Below the pieces are notes generated by a model. It made no database searches. It saw only the letters and a program-made list of their open reading frames with translations, and was not told the origin of the DNA. A stretch of 37,506 bases of DNA, taken from Luteolibacter sp. GTDB taxonomy: Bacteria > Verrucomicrobiota > Verrucomicrobiia > Verrucomicrobiales > Akkermansiaceae. Below, piece after piece: positions 18,106 through 26,707 of the stretch; position 1 is the stretch's first letter, and each line of letters opens with the position of its first letter. Both the position numbers and the translations under genes were made by a program. The stretch is from positions 1-37,506 of the forward strand of contig JAURCU010000015.1 in NCBI GenBank assembly GCA_030828305.1. Direction: 5' to 3'.

Positions 18106-19578
18106 TCAGTTTACCAGCTCCTTGAAAGTGGCATAGGCGCTTTCCCATGCTTCCCCGTCCTTGGGCTCGTAAGTCCTGAACTCAAAAGAGTTTCTAATCA
18201 GCTCTCGGCCGGCCTTGAGGTCGGCGATCGAGCCGGTCGCAATCATTTGCATGATCACGTTGCCGCAGGAGGTGGCCTCCACGGGGCCGGCGATGACCGG
18301 GATGGCCAGTGCGTTGGCAGTGGCCTGGGAAAGTGCGTGGTTCTGGATGCCGCCACCTCCAGCGTGCAGCATCTCGAAACGACGTCCAATGAGCCCGCAG
18401 GCGGACTCGTAGACCATTCGGTATTTCAGGGCCAAGGAGTCGGTGGCAACCCGCAGGATGGTGCCTTTGTCGGTGGGCGCCATCTGGCCGGTCCTCTTGC
18501 ACCAGGCAACGATTTTCTGAGGCATTTCTCCCGGGCTTGCGAAGAGGGCATCGTCGGGATCGATGAGCGCAGAGAAAGGTTCGGCCTCCTCGGCCAGTTT
18601 GGCCATGGCGCCATAGTCCAGCGGTTCTCCCTGCAGATCCCACTCGCGCTTGCATTCCTGCAAGAGCCACAGGCCGCCGATGTTTTTCAGCAAACGCACA
18701 GTGTCGTTGACGCCTAATTCGTTGCAGAAACCGGCGGCCAAGGCATCGGGAGTGGTGACGGCTTCGGCGGACTCAATGCCCATGATGGACCAGGTGCCTG
18801 AGGACAGCCAGAGGTTGCCGCTACCATCCATGGGGATGCCCGCCACGGCAGAAGCGGTGTCGTGACTGGCGGAGGCCACCACAGGAATATCCGCCTTGCC
18901 GATCTGGCGGGCGACCTCACCACGGATGGGTCCAAGAACGGTACCGGGAGCCACGATTTTTCCGAAAATTTCCTTGGGTAGGCCGAGGCCTTTGATGACC
19001 TCCCAAGCCCAGTCACCAGTGCGGGGATCCAGAAGCTGGGAGGTAGAGGCCACCGTGCGTTCCACGGCCTGAACGCCGGTCAGCCAGTAGGCGAGAATGT
19101 CGGGCACGAAGAGCAGGTTCTGGGCATTGGCCAGAGCCGGGTTGCGTCGCACCTCGGCCAACAGATGCAGCGAGCTATTGTAGAAGTTGGTCTTGATGCC
19201 GGTGTGGGCGTAGATGTCGGCCTCGCTCATCAAGCTGTGCATGACATCGGCCATCCCCTCGAAGCGGGGGTCGCGGTACTGGTGGGCCTGACCCAGAAGG
19301 GCGCCCTCTGCTCCGATGAAGCCGTGGTCGCAGCCCCACGTGTCGATGCCGATGGAAACGATGGAATCACCGTGGGCCTCCACCCCCTTGCGCAGTCCCT
19401 CAAGAATGTCGCGGTATAGGCTGATGAGGTTCCAGAACGATCCGCCGGGCAGGTCGGTTCCGGGATTGTCGAAGCGGTGGAGTTCTTCGAGGCTCAGTTT
19501 GCCGCCATCGTGAATGGCTGCCATGACGCGGCCGCTGCCGGCGCCCAGATCGACTGCGAGAAAGGTTTGTTTACTCAT
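18106..19578 (-). CDS. rhaB: FGGY carbohydrate kinase, probably rhamnulokinase
   Basis: An ATP-dependent sugar kinase of 490 residues, the normal FGGY length. The start MSKQTFLAVDLGAGSGRVM carries the N-terminal phosphate-binding loop; GAGSGR fits rhamnulokinase (E. coli VDLGASSGRV) rather than glycerol or xylulose kinases. DTWGCDHGF near residue 97 contains the catalytic-region Asp. ASHDTASAVAGIP near 240 and SSGTWSIMG near 260 are typical of RhaB/FucK. LHAGGGGIQNHALSQ near 400 is the ATP-site block. It would phosphorylate L-rhamnulose or a related ketose. No isomerase or aldolase lies in the window, so the substrate is inferred. It is divergent from the transporter gene. Confidence 0.85.
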   Translation of the reverse strand: MSKQTFLAVDLGAGSGRVMAAIHDGGKLSLEELHRFDNPGTDLPGGSFWNLISLYRDILEGLRKGVEAHGDSIVSIGIDTWGCDHGFIGAEGALLGQAHQYRDPRFEGMADVMHSLMSEADIYAHTGIKTNFYNSSLHLLAEVRRNPALANAQNLLFVPDILAYWLTGVQAVERTVASTSQLLDPRTGDWAWEVIKGLGLPKEIFGKIVAPGTVLGPIRGEVARQIGKADIPVVASASHDTASAVAGIPMDGSGNLWLSSGTWSIMGIESAEAVTTPDALAAGFCNELGVNDTVRLLKNIGGLWLLQECKREWDLQGEPLDYGAMAKLAEEAEPFSALIDPDDALFASPGEMPQKIVAWCKRTGQMAPTDKGTILRVATDSLALKYRMVYESACGLIGRRFEMLHAGGGGIQNHALSQATANALAIPVIAGPVEATSCGNVIMQMIATGSIADLKAGRELIRNSFEFRTYEPKDGEAWESAYATFKELVN

Positions 19579-19625
19579 CGGGCGCGCATTCTTGGGCAGG
19601 ACTGTCCTAATTTCAAGGCAGGTGT

Positions 19626-19675
19626 GGCGCCGATGGCGCCGTTCTTGGTTGTTGATTCTTAGTTCCTAATTATGG
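19626..19675 (+). repeat. Triloop hairpin plus 7-bp array, plus orientation
   Basis: The hairpin GGCGCC / GGCGCC with loop GAT (19626-19640) is followed by GTTCTTG, GTTGTTG, ATTCTTA, GTTCCTA and ATTATGG. It lies in the divergent promoter region of the kinase and transporter genes, not at a gene end, and faces the next copy. Confidence 0.75.
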
Positions 19676-19702
19676 GCCAAATAGCGATTTTCAGTAGATA
19701 TC

Positions 19703-19757
19703 GGAAACAACTAGGAACCAATAATTAGGAACCAGAAACAGGGATGCGAAGCATCCC
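19703..19757 (-). repeat. Triloop hairpin plus 7-bp array, minus orientation
   Basis: On the minus strand a 7-bp stem GGGATGC / GCATCCC with loop TTC (19741-19757) leads into GTTTCTG, GTTCCTA, ATTATTG, GTTCCTA and GTTGTTT. With the copy at 19626 it forms a head-on pair spanning about 130 bp. Confidence 0.85.
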
Positions 19758-19824
19758 TTTACTCTTGCCTCATCAGCGGTCATCGGCCGGAATACCCTTC
19801 TGTTCGGCAACCCACCCATCCACC

Positions 19825-21156
19825 ATGTCCAAATCGAATCCCGCCACCGTCATCAAACTTTCCGTCATGATGTTCCTGCAGTTCTTCGTCTGGGGGGCCT
19901 GGTTCGTGACTCTTTGGCAGATCCTGGTCGCCAACGACTTGGCCGGCATTATTGGCGACTCTTACACAAGCGCGCCAATTGCTGCCATTGCCGCTCCGCT
20001 TTTCCTTGGCTTGGTTGCCGACCGTTTCTTCGCCTCCGAGCGCGTGATGGGCGTGTTGCTGCTGATTGGTGGCGCCTTCATGCTCATGGTGCCGAGCGCG
20101 GTGGCCGCCGGTAACGGAAAATTGGTGGTGTGGCTCTTTATTGGTCACATGCTCTGCTACATGCCAACCCTTGGCCTCGGAAATACCATCGCATTCAGCA
20201 ATCTGCCACGTGACGTGTTTCCCAAGGTTCGGGTCTGGGGAACCATCGGATGGATTGCCGCGGGCTTGGTCGGGGGTTTCCTCGGGTGGTCCGCCTCGCT
20301 GAATCTCTTCTGGATGGCAGGTATTTCATCTCTGGTGTTGGGGGTCTACAGCTTCATGCTGCCTAACACGCCTGCCCCCATGGCCGGTAAGCCCATCGAT
20401 ATCCGTTCACTCTTGATGGCGGACGCCTTCCGCCTTTTGGCAAAGCCTGCTTTCCTTGTCTTCATTCTCTGTTCGACCCTGATCTGCATCCCTCTTGCCT
20501 ACTACTATGCCAATGCCTCCGGCTTCCTCGCAAACATGGGCTTCGAGCAACCGGTATCTGCGATGACCATCGGTCAGATGTCCGAGATCGTCTTCATGCT
20601 GATGATTCCCTTCTTTTTCCGTCGCCTCGGTGTGAAGTGGATGATTCTCATCGGCATGGGCGCTTGGGTGTTGCGCTACCTGCTCTTCTCCATGGGGGCT
20701 GCTGACCAGATCGTGTGGATGATGTTCGCGGGAATCGCCCTGCATGGCATCTGTTACGATTTCTTCTTCGTTACGGGTTTCATGTACACCGACCGGGCAG
20801 CTCCGAAAGAAGTCAAGGGTCAGGCTCAGAGCATGTTGGTCTTCTTCACTCAAGGCATCGGCATGTTCATTGGATTCAAGGTTGCCGCAGCCAAGTTGGC
20901 TCCAGTAACTGAGCCCTCGGGTGCTTTGAGCGCGGCAATTGGCGAGGCGCGAGGAGAGCAGACCCTCAGCTTTGGCCAGCAGTTGGGCCAAATGTTTGCC
21001 GTTGGCTTACCGGAAGGAGTTCCCAAGGACGCCATCTCGGCAGCTGCCGAGGCCTGGAAGGGTTACTGGATGCTACCGGCCATCATGGCGGCAGTCATCG
21101 CAGTCATTTTCTTTGCTGCCTTTTGGGATAAGACCAAGCCCGAGGCTGGCGAGTGA
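19825..21156 (+). CDS. MFS transporter, nucleoside permease (NupG/XapB)-like
   Basis: An inner-membrane transporter of about 443 residues with 12 hydrophobic segments. The N-terminus KLSVMMFLQFFVWGAWFVTLW resembles the nucleoside:H+ symporter family (NupG), as do GNTIAFSNLP near residue 130, FPKVRVWGTIGWIAAG near 140, and YDFFFVTGFMYTDRAAP near 315. Start ATG 19825 is used (MSKSNPATVIKL); a frame extending upstream to 19744 would begin within the repeat. Relatives in Bacteroidetes and Verrucomicrobia are often beside sugar-use genes, and the neighbouring rhamnulokinase-like gene suggests a sugar or nucleoside substrate, but this is inference. Confidence 0.82.
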   Translation: MSKSNPATVIKLSVMMFLQFFVWGAWFVTLWQILVANDLAGIIGDSYTSAPIAAIAAPLFLGLVADRFFASERVMGVLLLIGGAFMLMVPSAVAAGNGKLVVWLFIGHMLCYMPTLGLGNTIAFSNLPRDVFPKVRVWGTIGWIAAGLVGGFLGWSASLNLFWMAGISSLVLGVYSFMLPNTPAPMAGKPIDIRSLLMADAFRLLAKPAFLVFILCSTLICIPLAYYYANASGFLANMGFEQPVSAMTIGQMSEIVFMLMIPFFFRRLGVKWMILIGMGAWVLRYLLFSMGAADQIVWMMFAGIALHGICYDFFFVTGFMYTDRAAPKEVKGQAQSMLVFFTQGIGMFIGFKVAAAKLAPVTEPSGALSAAIGEARGEQTLSFGQQLGQMFAVGLPEGVPKDAISAAAEAWKGYWMLPAIMAAVIAVIFFAAFWDKTKPEAGE

Positions 21157-21179
21157 TTTTCCTGTAGCGGCGCAAGCGA

Positions 21180-21211
21180 CAACCAAGAACTAGAAACCAA
21201 GAACCAAGTCC
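21180..21211 (-). repeat. 7-bp array without a clear hairpin
   Basis: On the minus strand the units GACTTG, GTTCTTG, GTTTCTA, GTTCTTG and a partial GTTG lie between the convergent transporter and aminotransferase genes. Upstream on that strand only a 4-bp dyad (GTTC / GAAC) is seen. On the plus side it abuts a GTAG-containing REP-like scrap (CTGTAGCGGCGCAAGCG). Confidence 0.65.
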
Positions 21212-21245
21212 CAGCTTTCCGTTCTCACGAACAAGCCCACGGCAT

Positions 21246-22328
21246 TCAGGAACGCGCAGTGTGCGTGTTCAGGACTTGATCCATCGCATCAATCAGTTCC
21301 TGCATGGTCTCCTGGGTTTCGTTGCCCATGTTGGAGATGCGGAAGGTCAGACCCTTGATTTTGCCGTAGCCACCATTGATGGCGTAACCGTGATCGGTCT
21401 TGAGGTGTTTGATAAAGGTGGACTGATCGAAGCCCTCGGGAGTCTTGAAGCAGGTCAGCGACTTAGATTGGCGGCCCTCAGGAGCGAAGTTATCGAACCC
21501 GTGCTTGGCACCCCAGTCGTGGATCATCTGGTTGTTTGCCGCGTGGCGTGCGAAGCGGGCTTCCAGGCCTTCCTTTTCGATTTCGCCGAGGATGTATTGG
21601 AGGCCAAAAATGATGGAGATGGATGGGGTGGAAGGGGTATTGTTCTTGGGGGCCGCTTTCTCAAACTCGAGCAAATCGAAGTAGTAGCCGCGGTTGGGCT
21701 GGGTTTCGGCGCGTTTGATGGCGTCTAGCGAGCAGGCGAACACAGCCATGCCGGGAGGGAGGGCGAGGGCCTTCTGCACACCGGCAAGTACGACGTCGAT
21801 GCCGAGCTTGTCCATTTCGATGGGCACGACCGAGAGCGAAGAGACGGTGTCGACCACCAGTTGCACGCCTTCAAATGACTTCACCACTCTGGCGATACCT
21901 TCAAGATCGTTCATCACACCGGTGGAAGTCTCGTTGTGAACGAGGGTTACCAGATCGTAGCCACCCTCCTCGAGTTTTGCCTTCACCGCGGCGGGATCGA
22001 TGGCTTCACCCCATTCAACCTGAATCTTGTCCTGGTCGAGGCCCATGCTCTTGGCCACACCATTCCATTTGTCAGAGAAGGCACCGCAGCAGAGGTTGAG
22101 GACCTTCTTTTGGCAGAGGTTCTTGAGAGCGGCTTCCATGACACCCCAAGCGGAGGAGGTCGAGAGAAAGACCGGACGGCTGGTGCCGATGAGGGCTTGG
22201 AGACCGGGTTGGGTGGAAGCATAAAGGGCTTCAAACTCGGCGCCGCGGTGACCAATCATGGTCTGGCTCATGGCGGCGAAGGTTTCCTTGGAAACGTCGA
22301 TGGGTCCTGGGATGAAGAGTTTGGCCAT
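21246..22328 (-). CDS. Class V aminotransferase (alanine/serine-glyoxylate type)
   Basis: A PLP-dependent fold-type I enzyme of 360 residues. It starts MAKLFIPGPIDVSKETFAAM and has GHRGAEFEALY near residue 27, typical of the alanine-glyoxylate aminotransferase group. NETSTGVMNDLEGI near 132, the PLP-Asp motif VVDTVSS near 158, and the Schiff-base Lys in GVQKALALPPG near 185 are visible. The gene follows dapA by 20 bp and is likely in a dapF-dapA-aminotransferase unit. A class V enzyme is not the usual diaminopimelate aminotransferase (DapL is class I/II), so a lysine-pathway role is uncertain; serine or glycine metabolism is an alternative. Confidence 0.88.
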   Translation of the reverse strand: MAKLFIPGPIDVSKETFAAMSQTMIGHRGAEFEALYASTQPGLQALIGTSRPVFLSTSSAWGVMEAALKNLCQKKVLNLCCGAFSDKWNGVAKSMGLDQDKIQVEWGEAIDPAAVKAKLEEGGYDLVTLVHNETSTGVMNDLEGIARVVKSFEGVQLVVDTVSSLSVVPIEMDKLGIDVVLAGVQKALALPPGMAVFACSLDAIKRAETQPNRGYYFDLLEFEKAAPKNNTPSTPSISIIFGLQYILGEIEKEGLEARFARHAANNQMIHDWGAKHGFDNFAPEGRQSKSLTCFKTPEGFDQSTFIKHLKTDHGYAINGGYGKIKGLTFRISNMGNETQETMQELIDAMDQVLNTHTARS

Positions 22329-22348
22329 GGTGGGTATCTGTTTTCGAA

Positions 22349-23230
22349 TTATAGAAGGTTGAATTCGTCGAGGAGGTTCTTGAGATCCTGAATCTTATCG
22401 TCGGGCATGTTGCAGAGCGGCAAGCGGATTTCAGGAGTGCACATGCCCATGAGGTAGGCGGCGGTCTTGACCGGAACCGGATTGACGTCCAGGGACATCA
22501 GAGCGCGCAGCAGCGGGTAGTATTGCCTCTGGATGGCCAGAGCCTCGTCGTAAGAGCCGTTGAGGCAGGCGCGTACCAACTTGGCCATGACATCGGGAAT
22601 GATGTTTGAGGCCACCGAAACGAGGCCGGTCGCACCGCAGGACATGAAGGGTAGGGTCAGCGGATCGTCACCACTGAGAATGGCAAAGCCATCGGGGCAG
22701 TCCTGGACCAGTTGATTGACCCGGTCGACGGAGCCACCGGCTTCCTTGAGCGCGGTGATGTTTTCGCAGTCATTGGCGAGGCGGGCGACGGTGTCGGTAG
22801 CAATCTCGATCACCGAGCGACCGGGAATGCTGTAGAGCATGATGGGCAAGCTGGTGGCCTGGGCGACGGCCTTGAAGTGGCGGTAAAGGCCTTCCTGGGA
22901 AGGCTTGTTGTAATAAGGACAGACTTGAAGGCTGCCGGTGGCACCCAGGGCCTCGGCTTTCTCGGTAAGTTCGATGGCTTCCAGAGTGGCGTTGGCACCA
23001 GTACCGGCAATGACCTGCGCGCGGCCAGCGGCAAACTCAACGGCAAGACGGATGACCTCCAAATGCTCGTGGCTGTCGAGGGTGGGGGATTCGCCCGTGG
23101 TGCCGACGGGGACGATGCCGTCGACTCCGGCTTCGATCTGACGCTCGATAAGGGCTTGGAAGGCGGGGACGTCTACCACGCCGTCGCGAAACGGGGTGAT
23201 GAGGGCGGTGTAGGTGCCGGAGAAACTCAT
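22349..23230 (-). CDS. dapA: 4-hydroxy-tetrahydrodipicolinate synthase
   Basis: DapA condenses pyruvate with aspartate semialdehyde in the diaminopimelate/lysine pathway. The 293-residue TIM-barrel protein starts MSFSGTYTALITPF. GTTGESPTL near residue 43, the catalytic Tyr in MLYSIPGRS near 134 and the Schiff-base Lys162 in NITALKEAGG are all present. The length equals the family norm. It lies 61 bp after dapF and 20 bp before the aminotransferase gene, suggesting one operon supplying diaminopimelate for cell wall and lysine. Confidence 0.96.
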   Translation of the reverse strand: MSFSGTYTALITPFRDGVVDVPAFQALIERQIEAGVDGIVPVGTTGESPTLDSHEHLEVIRLAVEFAAGRAQVIAGTGANATLEAIELTEKAEALGATGSLQVCPYYNKPSQEGLYRHFKAVAQATSLPIMLYSIPGRSVIEIATDTVARLANDCENITALKEAGGSVDRVNQLVQDCPDGFAILSGDDPLTLPFMSCGATGLVSVASNIIPDVMAKLVRACLNGSYDEALAIQRQYYPLLRALMSLDVNPVPVKTAAYLMGMCTPEIRLPLCNMPDDKIQDLKNLLDEFNLL

Positions 23231-23291
23231 GACTGGCGCAGCATGGATATTCCAGAGCCGGAATCAACGTCGGATTTGGATGCTTCGCCCC

Positions 23292-24113
23292 TCAAATCTC
23301 AATCTCCCCCTCAAAAACAAAATCGGCAGGTCCAGTCAGGGTCACATTCCTAAATGAGCCATCCTCGGTCTTCTCGAAGCCGATCTCGAGGGTGTCGCCT
23401 CCGGCCACATCTACCTGAATGGGAGATTGGGCGTCGGTCAGGAGGTGGTGGACCAGAGCACACGCCACCATGCCGGTGCCGCAGGCGAGGGTTTCGTCCT
23501 CCACGCCTCTCTCATAGGTGCGAATGGCGATGTGGCCGGGCTCGATGACGGCGGCAAAGTTGGCGTTGGTGCCGGCAGGGGCAAAGTCTTCATGTTGGCG
23601 GATGGCGCGGCCATGAGTGAGAACACCAAGCTCTTCGAGTGCGTCGGGGCTATCCATAAAGGCGACCGCATGCGGCACGCCGGTGTTGACCGAGTGGATG
23701 GCCGCATCGAGTCCGTCGACCCGTGTGCTGCGCTCCATTACCAGGTCAAAGGGGTCGGACATGGCGATGCGCACGTTTTCGCCAATCATTTCCGCGGCGA
23801 GGATGCCGGCAATGGTCTCGAAGGTGACTTTTTCGGCCACTCCATCACCCAGGTGGGCGGTAAAGCGGCCAAAACAGCGCGCTCCATTGCCGCACATTTC
23901 GGCCTCACCGCCATCGGCATTGTAGTAGCGGAAACGGTAATCGGCTCCGTGTTGCGCGGGCTCCACGGCAAGCAATCCGTCAGCGCCGATGCCACGGTGG
24001 CGATCACAAAGGCCCTCGATGGTGCGGGCGTCGAGTTGGATGGAGTTGTCTCGGTTGTCGACAACGATGAAGTCGTTGCCGGCACCGTTCATCTTGTAAA
24101 AGTGCAGAAGCAT
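23292..24113 (-). CDS. dapF: Diaminopimelate epimerase
   Basis: DapF interconverts LL- and meso-diaminopimelate without a cofactor. From ATG 24113 (MLLHFYKMNGAGNDFIVVDNRD) the protein has 273 residues, a normal length. The two catalytic cysteines lie in MCGNGARCFGRF near residue 74 and LACGTGMVACA near 210. A 12-codon upstream extension is unconserved and was left out. It is upstream of dapA on the same strand. A terminator for rpsI lies between it and the ribosomal genes, so it probably has its own promoter within 24114-24190. Confidence 0.96.
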   Translation of the reverse strand: MLLHFYKMNGAGNDFIVVDNRDNSIQLDARTIEGLCDRHRGIGADGLLAVEPAQHGADYRFRYYNADGGEAEMCGNGARCFGRFTAHLGDGVAEKVTFETIAGILAAEMIGENVRIAMSDPFDLVMERSTRVDGLDAAIHSVNTGVPHAVAFMDSPDALEELGVLTHGRAIRQHEDFAPAGTNANFAAVIEPGHIAIRTYERGVEDETLACGTGMVACALVHHLLTDAQSPIQVDVAGGDTLEIGFEKTEDGSFRNVTLTGPADFVFEGEIEI

Positions 24114-24156
24114 GGGAGGAGTTAACAAGCTGGGACTGTTGGAAGTCAATTGCAGG

Positions 24157-24187
24157 GGTAGGGACGACCGGCCCGATCGTCCCTACC
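24157..24187. repeat. REP-like inverted repeat with TAGGGAC ends
   Basis: An 11-bp stem GGTAGGGACGA / TCGTCCCTACC with a 9-base loop lies between rpsI and dapF. The GTAGGGAC end is shared with the REP-like element near 30962. It could also take part in ending rpsI transcripts, but it has no T tract. Confidence 0.6.
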
Positions 24188-24190
24188 AAC

Positions 24191-24224
24191 AAAGAAGCCG
24201 CACCCTGAAGGATGCGGCTTCTTT
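24191..24224 (-). terminator. Intrinsic terminator of the rplM-rpsI operon
   Basis: A perfect 12-bp stem AAAGAAGCCGCA / TGCGGCTTCTTT with a 10-base loop lies 22 bases past the rpsI stop codon. On the minus strand the right arm runs into CTTCTTTGTT. Confidence 0.85.
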
Positions 24225-24246
24225 GAAATCGGAAGTTTCCAGCAGA

Positions 24247-24639
24247 TCAACGCTTGGAGAATTGGAAGCGCTTGCGAGCACCCGGTTGGCCAGCCTTTTT
24301 GCGCTCCTTCATGCGGGGGTCGCGGGTCATGAAGCCGAGTGGCTTGAGAGCGGTGCGATGCGCGGCGTCGATCTCGCAGATGGCACGCGAAAGTGCGTGG
24401 CGGATGGCGATCGCCTGGGCGTGCAGGCCGCTGCCTTTGACGCTCACCTTGAGGTCATGCTTGTTGAGTAGGGAGACGGCCTGAAGCGGCGCGAGCACCG
24501 CGTTCTGCAGTTCGATGGTTGGAAGGTATTCTTCAAAGGCACGATCATTGATGGTGATATTGCCGGTGCCTTCGGTCATCCAGATGCGGGCAACCGCGGT
24601 CTTGCGGCGGCCGATGGTATTGAGAGTGGTGGCGGACAT
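24247..24639 (-). CDS. rpsI: 30S ribosomal protein S9
   Basis: A 130-residue basic protein with the S9 hallmarks: NTIGRRKTAVARI near the start, GSGLHAQAIAIRHALSRA in the centre and the C-terminal arm KAGQPGARKRFQFSKR that reaches the decoding site. It follows rplM by 24 bp, the near-universal bacterial L13-S9 operon. It is followed by a strong terminator. Confidence 0.98.
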   Translation of the reverse strand: MSATTLNTIGRRKTAVARIWMTEGTGNITINDRAFEEYLPTIELQNAVLAPLQAVSLLNKHDLKVSVKGSGLHAQAIAIRHALSRAICEIDAAHRTALKPLGFMTRDPRMKERKKAGQPGARKRFQFSKR

Positions 24640-24663
24640 GATGGATAAGGATTTTCTCGGTGA

Positions 24664-25104
24664 TTAGCTGATGGCGTATTCGGCGGGTTGTTGTGCATCG
24701 TGGGGGTGCTCTTCACCGGCGTAGACCTTGAGTTTTCCGAACTGGGCTCTGCCGAGGCGGGTCTTGGGGATCATGCCGTGCACGGCACGCTCAACGAGAA
24801 GCACCGGGCGACGCTCGCGCACCTTGCTGGGGGTTTCGATCTTCTGGCCACCGACATAGCCGGAGAAACGGGTATAGATCTTGGTGTTTTCCTTGGTGCC
24901 GCTGAGTTTCACCTGGTCGGCATTGATCACCACAACGAAATCGCCGGTGTCGATGTGGCTGGTGAAATTGGGCTTGTGCTTGCCACGCAGAAGGCGTGCG
25001 GCTTCAACGGCGACTTTACCAAGGATCTGGTCCTTGGCGTCGATGATGTACCACTTGCGCTCGACTTCGCTCGGTTTGGCGGAAAAAGTCCTGATGGTCT
25101 TCAT
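24664..25104 (-). CDS. rplM: 50S ribosomal protein L13
   Basis: A 146-residue protein from ATG 25104 ([30 protein letters not shown]). The blocks [35 protein letters not shown] and [29 protein letters not shown] are standard for L13. A much longer open frame upstream (to 25581) overlaps the divergent transporter gene and has no family similarity. It leads the rplM-rpsI operon. Confidence 0.98.
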   Translation of the reverse strand: MKTIRTFSAKPSEVERKWYIIDAKDQILGKVAVEAARLLRGKHKPNFTSHIDTGDFVVVINADQVKLSGTKENTKIYTRFSGYVGGQKIETPSKVRERRPVLLVERAVHGMIPKTRLGRAQFGKLKVYAGEEHPHDAQQPAEYAIS

Positions 25105-25309
25105 GTGCTTGGATGCTGGGGTCTCCGAGGCTGAAGGCCGCCGGAAGGGGGCGCAAACTAGGGGAACGGCCCATGTGGTGTCAACCGGGAAATCAGCCTG
25201 AAACCGCCTATTTTGCCTTATTTTTGACGAGCCTCGGAAGAGCTGCCCGAAAGGCCTTGGAATCCTGTATTTCTTTGGCAAATCGGACCCGATGGGCTTC
25301 CCTGTCTGC

Positions 25310-26641
25310 ATGAAACATCGGATTGCCCTGCATTGGCAGATTCTTGCTGCCCTGATTCTGGCCACGCTCACTGCTCTGGTCCTGCGTTTGATGGTGGCCC
25401 CCAAGGCCACGGGCGTGGGATTGGAGCAGTTTGTAGCCGGCTCTTTGGGCTCCTGCAAATTTGTTGGCGATCTCTTCATGCGGGCTCTCAAGATGCTTAT
25501 TGTGCCGCTGATTGTCACTTCGGTGATCTCTGGCATCGCCAATTTGCAAGGGGTCAAAGGCTTCGCCCGCCTCGGTGGCAAGACCGCGCTCTTCTATGTC
25601 TCCAGCAGTGCCGCCGCCATTCTCATCGGCCTCATCCTGGTCAATCTGATCCAGCCCGGCCTCAAGGACGGACAGCCCAACGCCGTGATTGGCCAAGCGT
25701 TTTCCGAGAGCCGCGACAGGGCCAGTGAGAATGCATTGGCGAAGGTGGCACAGGCCGATGAGCAGGATAATGCGGCGATGTTCGAAGTCTTTCGCTCCAT
25801 GCTGCCCGAAAACGTCTTTTCCGCCGCCACCAACAACGGCCAGATGCTGGGCGTCATTGTCTTCAGCATTTTGTTTGCGGTGGCCTTGACCCGCATTCCC
25901 GGCGAGGAGATGCAGACCATGCGGCACTTCTTCCAGTCTGCCAATGATGCGATGATCATTCTAACTGGTTGGGTCATGGCCTTTGCCCCCATCGGCATCT
26001 ACGTGCTGATATTACCGGTGATTTATGAGACTGGCGTCGATCTCTTCGCCAGCCTCGGCAAGTATTTCTTCACAGTGCTCGCGGCACTGCTGATCCATTT
26101 GTTCGTGGTCTTGCCTCTTGCGCTTCGCTGGGTGGCCAAGATAAGCCCCGTCGAGCACTTCCGCAACATGCGACCGGCATTGATGCTGGCCTTTTCGACG
26201 GCGTCCTCATCTGGAACCTTACCGGTGACCATGCGTTGCATTGAAGATGGAGCCAAGGTCCCCAAAAGGGTCAGCAGCTTTACCCTGCCTCTGGGAGCAA
26301 CCGTGAATATGGATGGCACGGCACTCTACGAGTGTGTGGCAGTGATTTTTGTCGCGCAGGTAATGGGAGTTGAGCTGGGTTTTGTCAGCCAGCTCTTCAT
26401 TGTGGTGGCTGCCCTTCTGACCAGCATTGGCGTGGCCGGTGTTCCCTCCGCCAGTCTGGTTGCCATTCTACTGATTCTCAAAAGCTCGCAAATACCGGGT
26501 GCTGAAGCCGCGGCGCTCGCACTGCTCGCCGTCGACCGCCCCCTCGACATGTTGCGCACTTCGGTCAATGTCTTTAGCGATTCCTGTGCCGCGGTCGTGG
26601 TCGCCAAGTCCGAGCAGAAGCACACGCTCCCTCTGGATTGA
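25310..26641 (+). CDS. Dicarboxylate/amino acid:cation symporter (DAACS family)
   Basis: An inner-membrane symporter of the GltP/GltPh/DctA fold carrying glutamate, aspartate or C4-dicarboxylates with Na+ or H+. From ATG 25310 ([16 protein letters not shown]) it has 443 residues. Key motifs are in order: the Ser-rich hairpin tip [10 protein letters not shown] near residue 297, the Na+-binding [16 protein letters not shown] near 327, the second hairpin [16 protein letters not shown] near 382, and [22 protein letters not shown] near 410. In the last motif an Arg aligned to the acidic-substrate Arg of GltPh is not obvious, so the substrate is left open. The gene stands alone and converges with the exonuclease gene after 66 bp. 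Confidence 0.92.
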   Translation: MKHRIALHWQILAALILATLTALVLRLMVAPKATGVGLEQFVAGSLGSCKFVGDLFMRALKMLIVPLIVTSVISGIANLQGVKGFARLGGKTALFYVSSSAAAILIGLILVNLIQPGLKDGQPNAVIGQAFSESRDRASENALAKVAQADEQDNAAMFEVFRSMLPENVFSAATNNGQMLGVIVFSILFAVALTRIPGEEMQTMRHFFQSANDAMIILTGWVMAFAPIGIYVLILPVIYETGVDLFASLGKYFFTVLAALLIHLFVVLPLALRWVAKISPVEHFRNMRPALMLAFSTASSSGTLPVTMRCIEDGAKVPKRVSSFTLPLGATVNMDGTALYECVAVIFVAQVMGVELGFVSQLFIVVAALLTSIGVAGVPSASLVAILLILKSSQIPGAEAAALALLAVDRPLDMLRTSVNVFSDSCAAVVVAKSEQKHTLPLD

Positions 26642-26654
26642 GAGTACAAAGAGA

Positions 26655-26692
26655 TCAGTCTGTGACCCTCAGCATGAAGGATGGGCGCTCAA
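26655..26692 (+). repeat. Diverged REP-like copy
   Basis: GTCTGTGACC, then CAGCATGA and GGATGGGCGCTCA, matches 30839-30875 (GTCTGCGACC, CAGCATGA, GGATGGGCGCTCA) in the same order and spacing. It lies in the convergent gap between the symporter and the exonuclease-fusion gene. Confidence 0.55.
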
Positions 26693-26707
26693 GGAACGCA
26701 GCTACAA

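Noticed and set aside
24664-25581. A 305-codon frame containing rplM with a long N-terminal extension.
   Set aside because: L13 starts at 25104; the extension overlaps the divergent symporter gene and lacks family similarity.
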